Shown: one piece after another, positions 40,514 to 53,200 of the stretch
Layout: each line of letters starts with the position of its first letter
Position numbering within the stretch: position 1 is the first letter of the stretch
Assembly: GCA_034687125.1 (NCBI GenBank)
Contig: JAQGBZ010000025.1
Coordinates: forward strand, 1-64,000
Length of the DNA: 64,000 nt
Reading direction: 5' to 3'
DNA from: Neelides folsomi
Lineage: Eukaryota > Arthropoda > Collembola > Neelipleona > Neelidae
Notes under the pieces: generated by a model
The model's input: only the letters and a program-made list of their open reading frames with translations
Database searches by the model: none
Told to the model about the DNA's origin: nothing
Program-made: the position numbers and the translations under genes

Positions 40514-40558
40514 AATATTTAATGTTTTCTTCCAATGTATTTTATATTTATTTGTTTA

Positions 40559-40564
40559 ATTAAA
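40559..40564 (+). terminator. Polyadenylation signal of the RMDN gene
   Basis: ATTAAA about 45 bases after the stop codon. Confidence 0.45.
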
Positions 40565-40989
40565 ATATCAGTATGTGTTTTTATTTTGTTAGATTGGTAA
40601 TATCGCGGACAAAATATAATTATACACTAAGTAGGTTTCTTATTTTAATTGTATTTAAAGTATTATTGTGTACCTTATTTTATTACATATTACTAAATTG
40701 TATTTAATTATATACATGTTTATACAATACTTAAATATCTAATGTTAATGTTATATACGGTACGGTAGAATAAAAAATCGATCTATTCTATTCGAGTAAA
40801 CCAAATAATAAATCATTCCTAAATACAAATACTAACTTATATCGGTAATTTATAAAGACCATCTTATTAAGTTTAGGGCAATTATAGTTATCTGAGTAGG
40901 TATATCAATTATACAGTTTACTGATATCCTATTGCTCTAAACTGACAATTTAGGATAAAAAACATTGATTTATTAGGAGCTTGCGCTTG

Positions 40990-41947
40990 TTAGGAAAGAA
41001 TTGGCTTAACTTTGTAAACTATGTTTTTCCTGGGCAATGTTATCTCTTCAGGAGTCACTTGATTCTTAATAGAAAATAATTGCCGATAATGACCGTTTTC
41101 CTCTTTTTTGAAATAAATTTTTGGAACAGGAAATTGTGATGGTTTTCCCACTCCAAAAAGATCAAGAAAATTTTCACGATCTTTCCCTCTCCATCCAATT
41201 TCATCTAAATCAATAGAACAAACAAATATACAAAACTACGTATAATTCATACAGATACATTTTACATACCATAAATATTACAAAAGTACAGTAGTTATAA
41301 ATCATACATAACGTGCTGATATATGAAATATGAATTATACAACATTACTATAAAGATATATCTTAATGAATTAATGATAAAAGTCATTCTGATCAATTAC
41401 TTGATTGCTTTGCTGAAATTGGCGGTGAAGGCTTCAATTGAATGGAAAACGAAGGAATTTGAGGTGAAAATTGCTCAACGTTCCAGAACTTTGTTGGTCT
41501 CCGTAAAGTTTCTTGCTTTATGAATGAAAAATCGCAAATGACAGTTTTTAGAATAATTCATGACTTTAATGATAATGTATGGGGTTCTAAAATTGAATTT
41601 TGTAAAATACGAACATTTTTCGCAAAGTTGGCAGTGTGAAATTGTGGAAGAAAGAGAAAATCCCATTTGTCCCTCCAACGTTTCGCCAATTTCCTTTCAT
41701 GTTTAATTTCATCTTTCCTATGTACGAATTATCCTCGATATTATTATTCCTATATTATTCGGATATTATTCCTTCTACATTATATGGAATGGACGAGGGT
41801 TTATGTAAATGAATTAAAATTCCTATTTGATTAAAAGTATTTTCACCAGGAATTGTCAGCACCGACGAAATTATTCTTCAACTGTTTCCCTCCATGGAAT
41901 CCAAAATTGATGGAATTTGGCGAATTTCTCCTTCCGTCTTCGCCCAT
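40990..41947 (-). CDS. LLC1/C20orf85-family protein (ciliary microtubule inner protein type)
   Basis: Predicted 177-residue protein not visible as a single open frame. Minus-strand exons: 41947-41847, 41717-41611, 41511-41401, 41204-40990; the four exons close in phase with TAA. An alternative second intron (donor after 41615, acceptor before 41515) keeps the same frame. It starts MGEDGRRNSPNSINFGFHGG. The core FVGADNSWKDEIKHERKLAK, then RWRDKWDFL, resembles the part of human C20orf85 (CIMIP1, LLC1 domain) reading VGQDEIWKYRLKAESEA...NWGFL, and both later have an IGWR motif. Vertebrate members are axonemal microtubule inner proteins; a role in sperm or sensory cilia is inferred here. The C-terminal part (RENFLDLFGVGKPSQFPVPK) is unfamiliar. 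The gene is convergent with RMDN, stops 476 bp apart. Confidence 0.7.
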
Positions 41948-44092
41948 CTTCAAGTCCCTATTAGGATTAAATGGAGGAATTCAATCGATTGAACATTCAA
42001 CTTATGCGTGTACATTCCAAATACCCTTTTTAGACCTTTAGGTTCAGGAAGTAAAGGAAGTTTAGTCGATAAGATCATTCCCATATCATACCAAATTAGA
42101 TCTATTAAAAATGATTGTCTGCACTTAAGATTTCAGCTAGTGATATACTCCATTTAAATGCATTAAAAGTGATCGATTTTTTCATGTTAAAGAAATAAAG
42201 TTTATTTTTTATATTCTTCGCTCACACCCAATTAATATTATATCAATTTTTACACAATATTACATTTTTATCTTCATTTAGGACAATATATGAAATGTTA
42301 CACATTTGACTACCAATTACATTACCAATTAAGTAATTACTATATTTAAATATTTTTATTATCTCTAAGTTCTATGAATGGGACACTCGGACTTTACACA
42401 AAAATTTACAGATCTCTTTGTTAATTTTTATTTAAATAATCTATGAGAATCAACGTCTCAGTCTTAGTTTCATATAACTCATATTTATTTACTAGTAAAG
42501 TAATAATGCTAGTATTAAAGAATATGTTTAAGTTTAATTGTAAATCTTCAACCGTTGTGTTATTTGATATTACATAATACAGTGTCCTTAAAACATGGCT
42601 TAAGTTACTCGTAAATACGTTCCCATATAATATATTCTAGTTGTAGTTTTATTAAGCTTCACCAATTTATAATTGCTTGAACAATTGTTTATATTTTATA
42701 AGTAATATTGGTATCATGCATGATATTAATCAGTAGATAGAATATAACTTAAGATAATAGAGTTGTGTAATAAATTAAGATTTGTATAAATTAACAAATT
42801 TTTATATAATTAAGAATATAATTAAAGAAGCTCCTCATATGATATTTCACACATAAACTATTATTAAGTATAAAATATTGAATTAATAGTTATTTTTTAC
42901 GATAAAATTAATAGCTTACAATCTTAGTACATTTGTACCATCGTACAACTTTAGTTTATACAAACATTTTATTTTTAAATTATATATAATGTATTTGTAA
43001 TATTTCAAAAATCATTCAATTTAAATCTTTTTTCTCTTTTATATAATTGTGAACGTTCATTTTATAAATACGACAACTTCACACCAATTAAATTGGCTTT
43101 ATAAATTGCATTGATTTTTAAAAACTATTACAAGTTTTACTTCAAATTACAGAATAGACGACGGAACAAAACATTTCTAACAAAAATCATGTTTAACAAA
43201 TTTTATTTCTAAACACGTGTTTATTAACTAAAAGGAGAAGAAACCATTCAATAATATTTATATTATTCATTTATTACTAATAATTCTAAAATAATATATT
43301 ACAGTTACAGTATCTGAGTAATTTATTAATTCCAATCATTCATTATTCTTTGATATTTGTGTTCACATACTTAATAATTAATCAATTTGTACAAGAATCT
43401 CCAGTAATAATTATACACAATTACACGTGCCATTTTGGTAAACAGATCGACAAGGTTTTATACTTATGTATATCAAGTAAAATTTTAAACAAATCTTCAA
43501 TAATTTGGGTTATTTACTAGTTATCACAAAAGAATAAATAGAAAATGCAATTGAATAATTTGTATTTTAAACTACTCAAATTATTGCTTTTAGAATATTT
43601 TATACTCCATATTATACCTAATTTATATTATAAACTTTATAAAGTTTATAGACTTAAGGTCATTTAAATAATCATCCAACTTTAATTGCTGGTTACACCT
43701 TTAGCGGCTAATAATAAACAATTCAATCAACGTTTACACATAATATATAACAAATAAATATAGTCTTAAATTGTTTAGAAAATTCAATTCGACTCATTTT
43801 TTGTATCAACGAATGATATTTACTTAATTATTGTTAAACTTATTATCATTTTGGGACAATATGTATTTCTTAATATGTATACGTTTAAACATGAACATTT
43901 ATTAAAATATCGTAAGTTCGTGAAGGAGGATCAGCATTTACATTTAGCACGCCACTTAAACACATCTTAACAATTATACAAATATAATATTTTTAATCAT
44001 AAATTAATCATATCTCTAGTAAATACAATAATTATATAATCAATATTGTATAATTTAATTAAATATTAAATTACAATTTACAAACAAATTTG
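41948..44092. other. AT-rich spacer / mim 3' region
   Basis: Very AT-rich DNA that must include the mim 3' untranslated region on the minus strand. No gene or conserved motif was recognised. Confidence 0.5.
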
Positions 44093-44260
44093 TTAGGGCT
44101 CCTCCTTCACTCTTCTTCTTCCCATCAATTGAACACAAGTTGGTTTAGGAGGTAAAGGTGGTTTCATATAATTTCTCCCAACATATCTTGGCAATGTATG
44201 CCGCACTAATTTGTCTTCCGCGAGTCTCTCAAATTTAGCAACGAGGAGCCCTACGTGAAG
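44093..44260 (-). other. mim: In-frame 55-codon extension after the mim stop (readthrough candidate)
   Basis: The annotated mim frame ends ...NDRSAPRIQ-TGA (44263-44261). The next base is C, a context that favours readthrough of TGA. Without change of frame there follow 55 sense codons to a TAA at 44095-44093, including LLVAKFERLAEDKLVRHTLP, YVGRNYMKPPLPPKP and LMGRRRVKEEP. PPLPPKP is a proline-rich SH3-type ligand. The segment is clearly less AT-rich than the DNA beyond it. An alternative is splicing onto the CACGTAG acceptor at about 44250, which would enter the same frame. Confidence 0.5.
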
Positions 44261-47200
44261 TCATTGAATTCTCGGAGCAGAACGATCATTCACTGCCCGA
44301 GTCGTTCTTAATTTCTTTCCTCGACGGATTTGATCCATTAGTGATTCTCTGCAAATATTCGGATCAGATACAGTCTTAGACGAAATCCACTGTCTAACTC
44401 TCAAAGCAGTTGAAATTTCTCCAACTGAATTTCCTTTCCCTGTCGGTCCTTGATTCCCATGATGGCCAATAGCTCCAGCTAATTTGGCTGCAAAACTATT
44501 ATTATTATTACTCATATTATTTCTTGGTGGTTGTCGTGGAGGGGTTCGATCAGGACTTGGAGCTCTCATTGCACTCAATTTAGCATTCAATGTTTGAACA
44601 AAAATTTCTTTTGAGGTCATCACAGGTGGAGGAGTTCTTGTACCAAGGACACGATTTTGAACAAATGTTGCTGTTGATTTGAGTAATTCTTCAGAAAATC
44701 TTCTTGGGGTCGATCGTGGTAATGGAGCTGCTGAATCCACACGTTCATAAATTGGTTGTTGTTGTTGTGGAGGTGAAGTTGGAACATTTGGAGGAGTTCC
44801 TGGTTGTTGTGGATGATAAGGAGAATGATTGTTGTAGGAATTAGTTTGATATTGTCCAGGTGGAGAATGACTATAGGAATTATTTGGACTGTAAGGACCA
44901 CTCTGTGGAGGAGGATAATGTGAATTTTGACCCTGTGGATGTTGCCCATATGAATTCCCTTGCAAGTTGCTCTGTTGATGATTGTAGCTGATATGCTGTT
45001 GGCCACTGTAGTTATTTTGATGATTGGATTGAGGATTATAATTAGAAGGTTGATAATGCTGTTGGTTTTGTTGTTGTTGTTGCTGGGTTGGATAATTTGG
45101 TTGTTGTGGATGATGCCCATAATTGTTCTGAGGTGGCAACGACTGTGGCGGTAAGGGCTGAGGTGGCAATGGCTGTGGCGGTAAATTTTGTGGAGGTAAT
45201 GGTTGTGGCTTATGCACATATTGTGGACTGTAATTTGACTGTGAATTATGATTTGGATGTTGTTGATGATTTTGATGTTGCAATTGTTGTTGTTGTTGAA
45301 GATGCTGCAATTGTTGCAAATGTTGGTTTTGCTGCTGATGGTGATTTTGTTGTTGCTGTTGATGGTGATTTTGCTGTGGATTTTGCTGCTGATGGTGATT
45401 TTGTGGATTTTGGCCGTGATTGGACTGGACGTGATGATTCGGAGGACTTTGACCCAAGTTCCCATAAGTAGGTTGAGCTTGAGCATTTGCAAGCTTCTGA
45501 TTTAACACTTGCATAATTGTAGCTCTAGTTTTGGCAGCTTCTTCCAAAATCCTTGCAGTATTCCCTTGTGATCCTCGCCGTGAAGATGAACTACTCCGAG
45601 ATGAAGGAGACGCTGGAGAATTATTATGACTCCCAGTGGAGGAATGCTCTGATGAAGATTTCTCATCTTGTCGCAAATTCTTTCTAACCATGTTGGGACT
45701 CACAGGTTGATGGTTCTTTTCAGTAAGACTTTTAATTGTTTCAGCAACTGAAATTCGTCTTGACTCTTCTTGTAGTTGTTGTTGTAGGAGAATTGCAGCT
45801 CTTTGCTCAGCCGTAATGAGGTAAGCAGGTGGAGGAGGAAGTTGTTCCATTGATGCGTGTGGAGTCGTTTCGCTACTATCAACAGACGACGACGTTCCAG
45901 GAATTGACGATGAAGAATTTCCTCCGTAAACAGACATTGACTGATGAACATGATGAGGAATTGGAGACGAAGGAATTGATGAACCACGTGAAGGAGCCGG
46001 AGACGAAATTGCTGAATTTCGCCTAACTGGTGGTGGAGGTTTTTCTTGATTTCCGCATGAATTTCGTCTTGATCCAACTCGTAAATGCCCGTAAACAACT
46101 CCTGAATAAAATAATAGTAAAAATTAACATTTTAGAATTTCCGATACGAAAGTTGTCATCAACCTAAATTTATTCTACAATAATTTTAATTAATTAATTT
46201 TAATTTTAAAATTAATATGGCTTACTTGTATTTACTAATTATTTTAATATAAAAATATGTATATACAATTTACCCATACAAAATATATTAAAATAAACAA
46301 AGAGTGTAAGAAAGGTGTAAAAACAAATTAAAATGTCAATGTCCCATTGTGTACCTTGATTCCCATTTGTAAGCCGGTGTTTTGAAGTAGCAAGGGGACA
46401 ATGAGTAAAGTGACGGGCATTCCTGGGAAGAGTGCAATACCCCGATGAACCCCCGGCAAAGCATTTACAAACCCCATTACGAATTCTCATATCTAGAAAG
46501 GAAATTGGGGAAAATAATAAATTATAAATGTGTTATTTAGGCAAAGTATAAACATTGAGCAAGTGAACCAAAGCAAAAATTAAAGTTTTTATAATTTACC
46601 ATATTATTATTTATACAAGGTATGTACTAATATATTGGATTCAATTTAGACATAGTCAATCTAATCGAATTAATGAATAATTTTTATTTCTGCAAAAAAT
46701 ATATTAAAACCAAGCGGCAAATGATTTTAATTGTAAATTAAGCGAATTAGGGACATTTAATTGTAAATTAATAAAATATAAAAATTACTTTGTGACAATC
46801 CTGAAGTCATCTCATGCCGAAAAGAAGGACGTCGATTAACGGAACACATGGAATCATGCAGGTTCAAAAATGATTAAAAAATATAATAAAAATATCATGC
46901 AGACAGGTAAACAATTTATTATTGACAATTAATTATGTACCAGCCATGTTAAAAAAATAAAAATAAAAATACGAAACACGTTGTTTATTCAGCAAATTAT
47001 AAGCTAATACTTGAATGTTATTTTATTATCTTTTACGATATATTATAAATTATGTATAATATTTACAATAACATTTACTTATTGTAGAATGCATAATTAA
47101 ATTAATTAAATGAACGTGTATTTTTAGTTAATTTACTAGATTAATTACTCTAAATATATATTAAACTTATATACTCTAGTACTCTTAATTGTTATTATAT

Positions 47201-50200
47201 TTATAGATATTTCTGCTCTGTTCTATACTTAAATTTTTTATATAATCTTTGTTATTTTAATAAATCCTATGTTAATACTTATTACTATTTGATACTCATT
47301 TATTAAACCCGATCAAATCCCCACTTTACAAATATTAAATTATGCCTAATAATAAATTAAGCCTAATTAAATGAAATAATTTCATTAATCACTACACCTA
47401 AATACTTAAAGATTATGTAAAGCACGAAAGTTGCGCAAATCTATTCAATTCTCCATTGAAAGAAAAAATTGGCGTGTAACGATAATTTACACTTATTATT
47501 TAATAATAATTTATAAATATAAAGTAGTGCTCGGGAAAATCTACAAACTTAATAAATAAAAGAATTCGTTCACCATTCACGTCCTATTGCACACACACTA
47601 AATATTTAGTAGTTAGTTAATTTGAAAACTAAAGTAATAATGATGAGGCATATAAATTCTATTATCATTCAAGATTCAAATTATGTAGAAGAAAGAGAAG
47701 GTAAATCATAGGTTACTCAACATTAGGATTAAAGGAATGTTTTACACATCTCCATGTTCATCCAAGAGGAAAAATACAAAACTCTCAAATCCTATCCGAT
47801 CCGTGATGTAGAGGATTGAATATAGAGTAGAGCGTGTGTGTATTATTATTCAACGTGATTATCTCATCCTTCCCTCCGTGACAAAACTTTCTCTTCTAAA
47901 ATGTGAATCTTTGCCCTGAATCTCAATTCGTATGTAAACTAATATAAATGTGACACCGGAAATTGAAATTATCCTCACCAACTCCCTTCAATGTAACTCC
48001 AAACACCGTTGAGACTTCGTACATATATAATCTACGTATATAACTATAATTTGAGTGAGTGACATGCAAAACGGGGACATTATTATGTCAGCCAACTCAT
48101 CAAACGAAAAACAGTCAACTTACACACTTTCCCTTCCCTCCCCAACAATTTCAAAATGAAATCTGGTAGAGTGAGAGTGACATTTAAAAATTCTAAATCG
48201 ACATCAGGGGGAAAATAAAATTAAATAAACACTCACAATATTACAAGGAACGACAAAATATGAACAAAACATTTTTTAGTAAATATAGTTAAAATACAAT
48301 ACATATTACATACATATAGGATACATACACAAAATAACTTCATTCAAACAAACTAGACACAAAAGACGAATAGTTAAATTGAAGCACCAAAAGTAAAATC
48401 ATTCCGACTTCAATCATTAAACATAAAATAATTGGTAGAACATAAAATACCATTATTGGCAGAACATAATTAAATAACAAATAAATACACAAAATTAATC
48501 ATATATTAATATGTTAAATACCATTATTCATTAATTTTAGGACAAGAAAACAAATAAAGTATTTATACGTATAACCAATCACTAGCATTAAATTGTTAGA
48601 TTCAAAAAAACAAAAATAATACGAACAGGTGAGGATGTACGTAATTAATCATTTTTTCCTATCGTTCACATTTATCGTTCATTCATCGTTTTCACATTTA
48701 TAAACTCTTATTTTCTCATCCATTTATCCGCCTATTAAACTTCTACGCGCTTACGCATCATAAACATGATTTATGATCTTCCTGAATTTGTAAATATTTT
48801 AACTACCATGATACTTATACCATAAATATGGTATTATGTATAAGTGTACTCTATATCAAAAAGATACGAGGGGATAGTGAGGTTAACTGTTAAGACAATT
48901 CAACGGGTTCAAGTCGACTCAAGGGAAATGTAAATGTATCTCTAATAATAATAAAAAAAAAGTGTGATATTAAACGAAATCTCTTTTCTTGGCCATTGCC
49001 AACCTATAATGAAGGAGGTTTGAATGTGCAAAAGAGTGTGGGCGAGGGAGTGAATTATTCCTTTGAATTTGCCCCGTGAGAATTCCACCGTTCATCATCA
49101 CCATCCCACTACCGCCATTCAAAATGGTTCCATTAAGACCTTGGCCGTTCATGCTCATACTCTGAGTATGGCCAAGAGTCCGTCGGGGAATTTGCCTCCA
49201 ATCATCTCTTAACTGAACTGGTGTAAAGGAGGCGATCATGCTATTCAGTTCGCTTTCAAATTCAGTAGAACTCAGAGGAATCAGACGGTCTTTACCTTCA
49301 CTCTCCACAACTTCTTCAGCTCCGACCATCACGATCTGTCCTTGGCTTCCATACCCAGAAGATGCCAATGATCCTTCGCTTTTTACTCCACGACCATCGA
49401 CGACTTCAACCTGGAACACAAAAATCAATTTAATATCAAACTCTGAATAATTTATGCATTTAGGATAATTTGTGGTTCAAAAAAATTTTTCATTTTCTTT
49501 TCATTTTGATTTTCTATTCATTTTGATTTGCCTTTAACCATCACGTTTGAATGAGTCTTTGAATTTTATGAACTCTTTGAATTTTATAATTCTCATGAAA
49601 CTCATGCCTTTACAAAGCACATATAAAATACCACGGTTCGATAATTAAATTTTCGATCCCAACTTCCCATTCACTCTCAATTCATTCAAAAAACCTCGTC
49701 GTGAATGATTACGGAGGCAGAAAATGAAGTGAAGGAGAGTTCACAAGAGGATTTCAAAGCATGCCGCCTTTTCATTTCCTGCTCGACATTCAACCCAATT
49801 TAATTTGAATCGGGAGACTCAATAAGTAATCGACTTGGAGTCAACTGACCATCATGTACGATGTTACATTTACATTCTCCCTTTAACTCATCGGTTCAAT
49901 GGCCCCACTCGAAAAAACATAAAAGAAGATCTCCACAACATCGTCCGCTACTTTGCGTATTTGCTCATCCCTCGCTCTCCACCTGCCGTTCTTTTTCATT
50001 CCATTCAAACCAAATTCACACGATGATGTAATACATTAAAACCCATGTTAGGTATTACATAGCTTTTTACATATCCTACATAATACTTACTACATACCAT
50101 ACATAAGTACATAATATACTTTTACGCACTACTTGTAATATGCAAATCAACTCGTATGAATCAAACGTGAAATGAACCTTATTGGCACGTCAAGAATATT

Positions 50201-53200
50201 AAAGTAAATAATTCCTCTTTTAATGTTCATTCAGACCGCACTCAATTCAAGGAATAACCTTCATACATATATCCAACCGTGTCATGTCCTTACATCCATA
50301 CATAAGTAATATATGAAAGAGTAAGATATTTCCTACAATAATATTCTCTATGAAATTAAGATATGAGTAGCATATTAGAAGTTCATAATTTAAGTTAGAA
50401 TTCATATTGATCATAAATAATATTAAATTCTCATATCCGAGTCCCGAGCATGGGAAAATAACGAGAAAAGTAAATAAATCAAACGAGTTGGTGGATAAAA
50501 GGACCATAAAAACATTTCATAAAAGAGAAACGCATTTTACGAGAACCTTTGAAACCTGGAACCTGTAAATATCCCCGTTTGGTTAATGTGAATTGTATAA
50601 ACTTACGAATTCATCATGTTGGATTTGTACAACAACTTCGGGTTTCATTCCGTTTCATATAACCAACATATTTATTAATTGAGAGAACAAGGAGCGCAAT
50701 TCATCATTGTTGTAAATTTTGTAAAGGTGATATCCCTCACCGGTCTAACTACTCCTAACAAACTCAACTCACCCAAAAAATTAAAACATTAATAAGAAAA
50801 TTTCTCACCCGGTGAGCATCCGTACAAGGACAATTCCCAAATTGCATTAATATAAATTACATAAAAATACTGTACATGCATAACATAAGCTGTGCATAAC
50901 ATAAGCTTAGTAATTTAATAGTAATTTATCCTCCAGATCCCAACAGGGGCTAAAGGCTTAAACCTTAATTAACCCTTCCCAAATGCATATATTGTAATAA
51001 GGGCCAAGAAGAGGAAAAAAATAAACACAGGTGTAAAGTGTGTAATATTGAATAATGTTCTTTCGACGCCCATAAGTTCAATTCCTGAATTAAGGTGAGG
51101 AGATTCACTAGTTAAACATTTGTTTTTTAACTTCTTTCCCTTCCACCATGAACAATTGTTCTAACCCAAGAGAATCTCACACTTCCTCGTAACTTACTCC
51201 CCTTTGGTAATCGAGAAAGGCGTGAATTAAATTTATAGTTCTAGCGAGGGAGTTGGCTATAAAACAAAGAGAGAGAGAATTCGTCTCCCTTATACGCTCC
51301 CCTCATTAACTCTCCTATCAAATGATACTCATTTTTTTCTATTTCAATTATTTTCACGACTTCGTTCTTCCCCTTCGTAATTCTTCAATGGGGGGCTCTG
51401 GATTTAATATCATCATTATCCATATAGATTTATTCTTCACTGTAAACCATAATGAGTTCCAACCAATGTCCTATATATCCACAATATAACTCCTATAAGA
51501 GAATTCACTCCTGAACAAAGTTGTGGAAAAGGAGAAATGGGGAATTTGACTTGCAAATGGTCAGAAATCCTCGAATCCCTCTCCTGACTTCTTCCCATTT
51601 CTCTCCAAACTCTCTTCAACCCCTCAACTCACCGATTCAAATCCTTTCTCTACCAATGTATGAAACCACACACACATACTGTACACACCATCATAATCTT
51701 TCAATTTCATAATGAAAAATCTGTGTTTAAATTGATAATTTATACAGTCCTAAACAAATACCCAGAATTTAATTTTGAGCTTTTGGTTAAATAATTAAAT
51801 AAGAAAAGGGATTTAAAATTTAATGGGACATGGTGAGCAAACATTCCCACTGCAGGGGTACTAACAATATAAAAGTTTAATTATCGTCTCGAATGTATTT
51901 CATTCCTTTTAAAGAACCAGGCGGCAAAAGAAGCAGAGTCGAAAGAATTTGCATTCTTATCTTACTAACACTCTCAAGGAGTTCCAAACACTTCAACCCA
52001 TTCGTGTCCTCAGAGAGCATTGGACAAAAACGATCTTGTTCGTAATCTAAAACTCTTTTTCAAAAACTCTCCACGTGGAATTGGATAGGAGTCAAAGGGA
52101 ACAATTTCCGTGTGTCTCTTCAAGTCTTCAAAGACTTCTTTCCTTCTATCCAAAAGGATTCAATTCCTTACCTTTGGTGGTGGTGGCATGAGCTCAGGAG
52201 GAGGCGGTGGAAGGTCGAGATCTTGCTGTTGTTGCTGCTGTTGAAGTTGCCTCCGTGCAGATGCCATTTGGTTCAATTCGTGCATGTTGACGTAGACAGG
52301 TTGCGGAACGACTGGAAAATACAAAGAGAGTCAATCAATCATAACAATAGGATACATTTGAATACATTAGATGTCCAGGAAAAAGGGGGAGAGGAAAAGG
52401 ATATGTTAAGTAGATTTAGATAACATCTTGTCAACATTTCATTTCAAATGTACAGAATGAAATATCTTTAAAAAAATTTAAATTTCATCGATCCAATAGG
52501 AGGAAATACAAGATGAAAATAACCATTCTATTGTTTCCTATTATAATCGACAAATAATGATAGATTCATAATAAATATACACCTAATACCTACATAGGAA
52601 TATTAGATACCTTTCTGTATTTACATCATACGAGTATTGTATAGATACATTTCTGTATATCTGACAAATAAAAATTTACCAACAAGTCAAGATATAAAAG
52701 AAGTAACAAAAAAGAATTGCATTTATAAACGTATATTATGAATATGATAAATATGGTCAGTATAAGAAAAAGAGTCTCTTAATAAGATCCGTTCAACTTG
52801 GAGTACAAAAAACCAAAAGTGAGATGAATGGTTGGAATCCAGGTGGTTTCCGTGTGTGTCCAAATTTGGGATCTTGGACCCCCTCACGAATTCATTCTCA
52901 AGCTGACGAAATTCCAGCGACAAGTCCGTCTCTAATCCCTAATTCCTTTCCCATGCATTGTGAAAAATATCTCTCTTTTTTCGACCCTCCCTGTCTGTCC
53001 CATATGGCTCGAGCCGGTCGGAATGAATATTAGATGGGAGAAGGAAAAGGGTTGAAAGTGTTTGCCAAAAACCTCTTTTCCCTTTTACGCCTATCTAGAT
53101 GAAACGAGGGGGAGGATGAAAACCAATAGGAATGGGAAAAGGTGAAGAAGAAAATTGAATCTCATCTCAACCACAGAGATCCATGTTTCATTTGATCGGC

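Noticed and set aside
45088-45471. 127-codon open frame on the plus strand, opposite mim
   Set aside because: It is the antisense of the Q/H/P-rich codon runs (giving Val/Ala/Asp repeats); no start context, splicing or family support.
44620-45492. 290-codon open frame on the minus strand in another frame of the mim last exon
   Set aside because: Shifted reading of the CAA/CAC/CAT runs; the mim frame is fixed by WH2 and by the phase of upstream exons.
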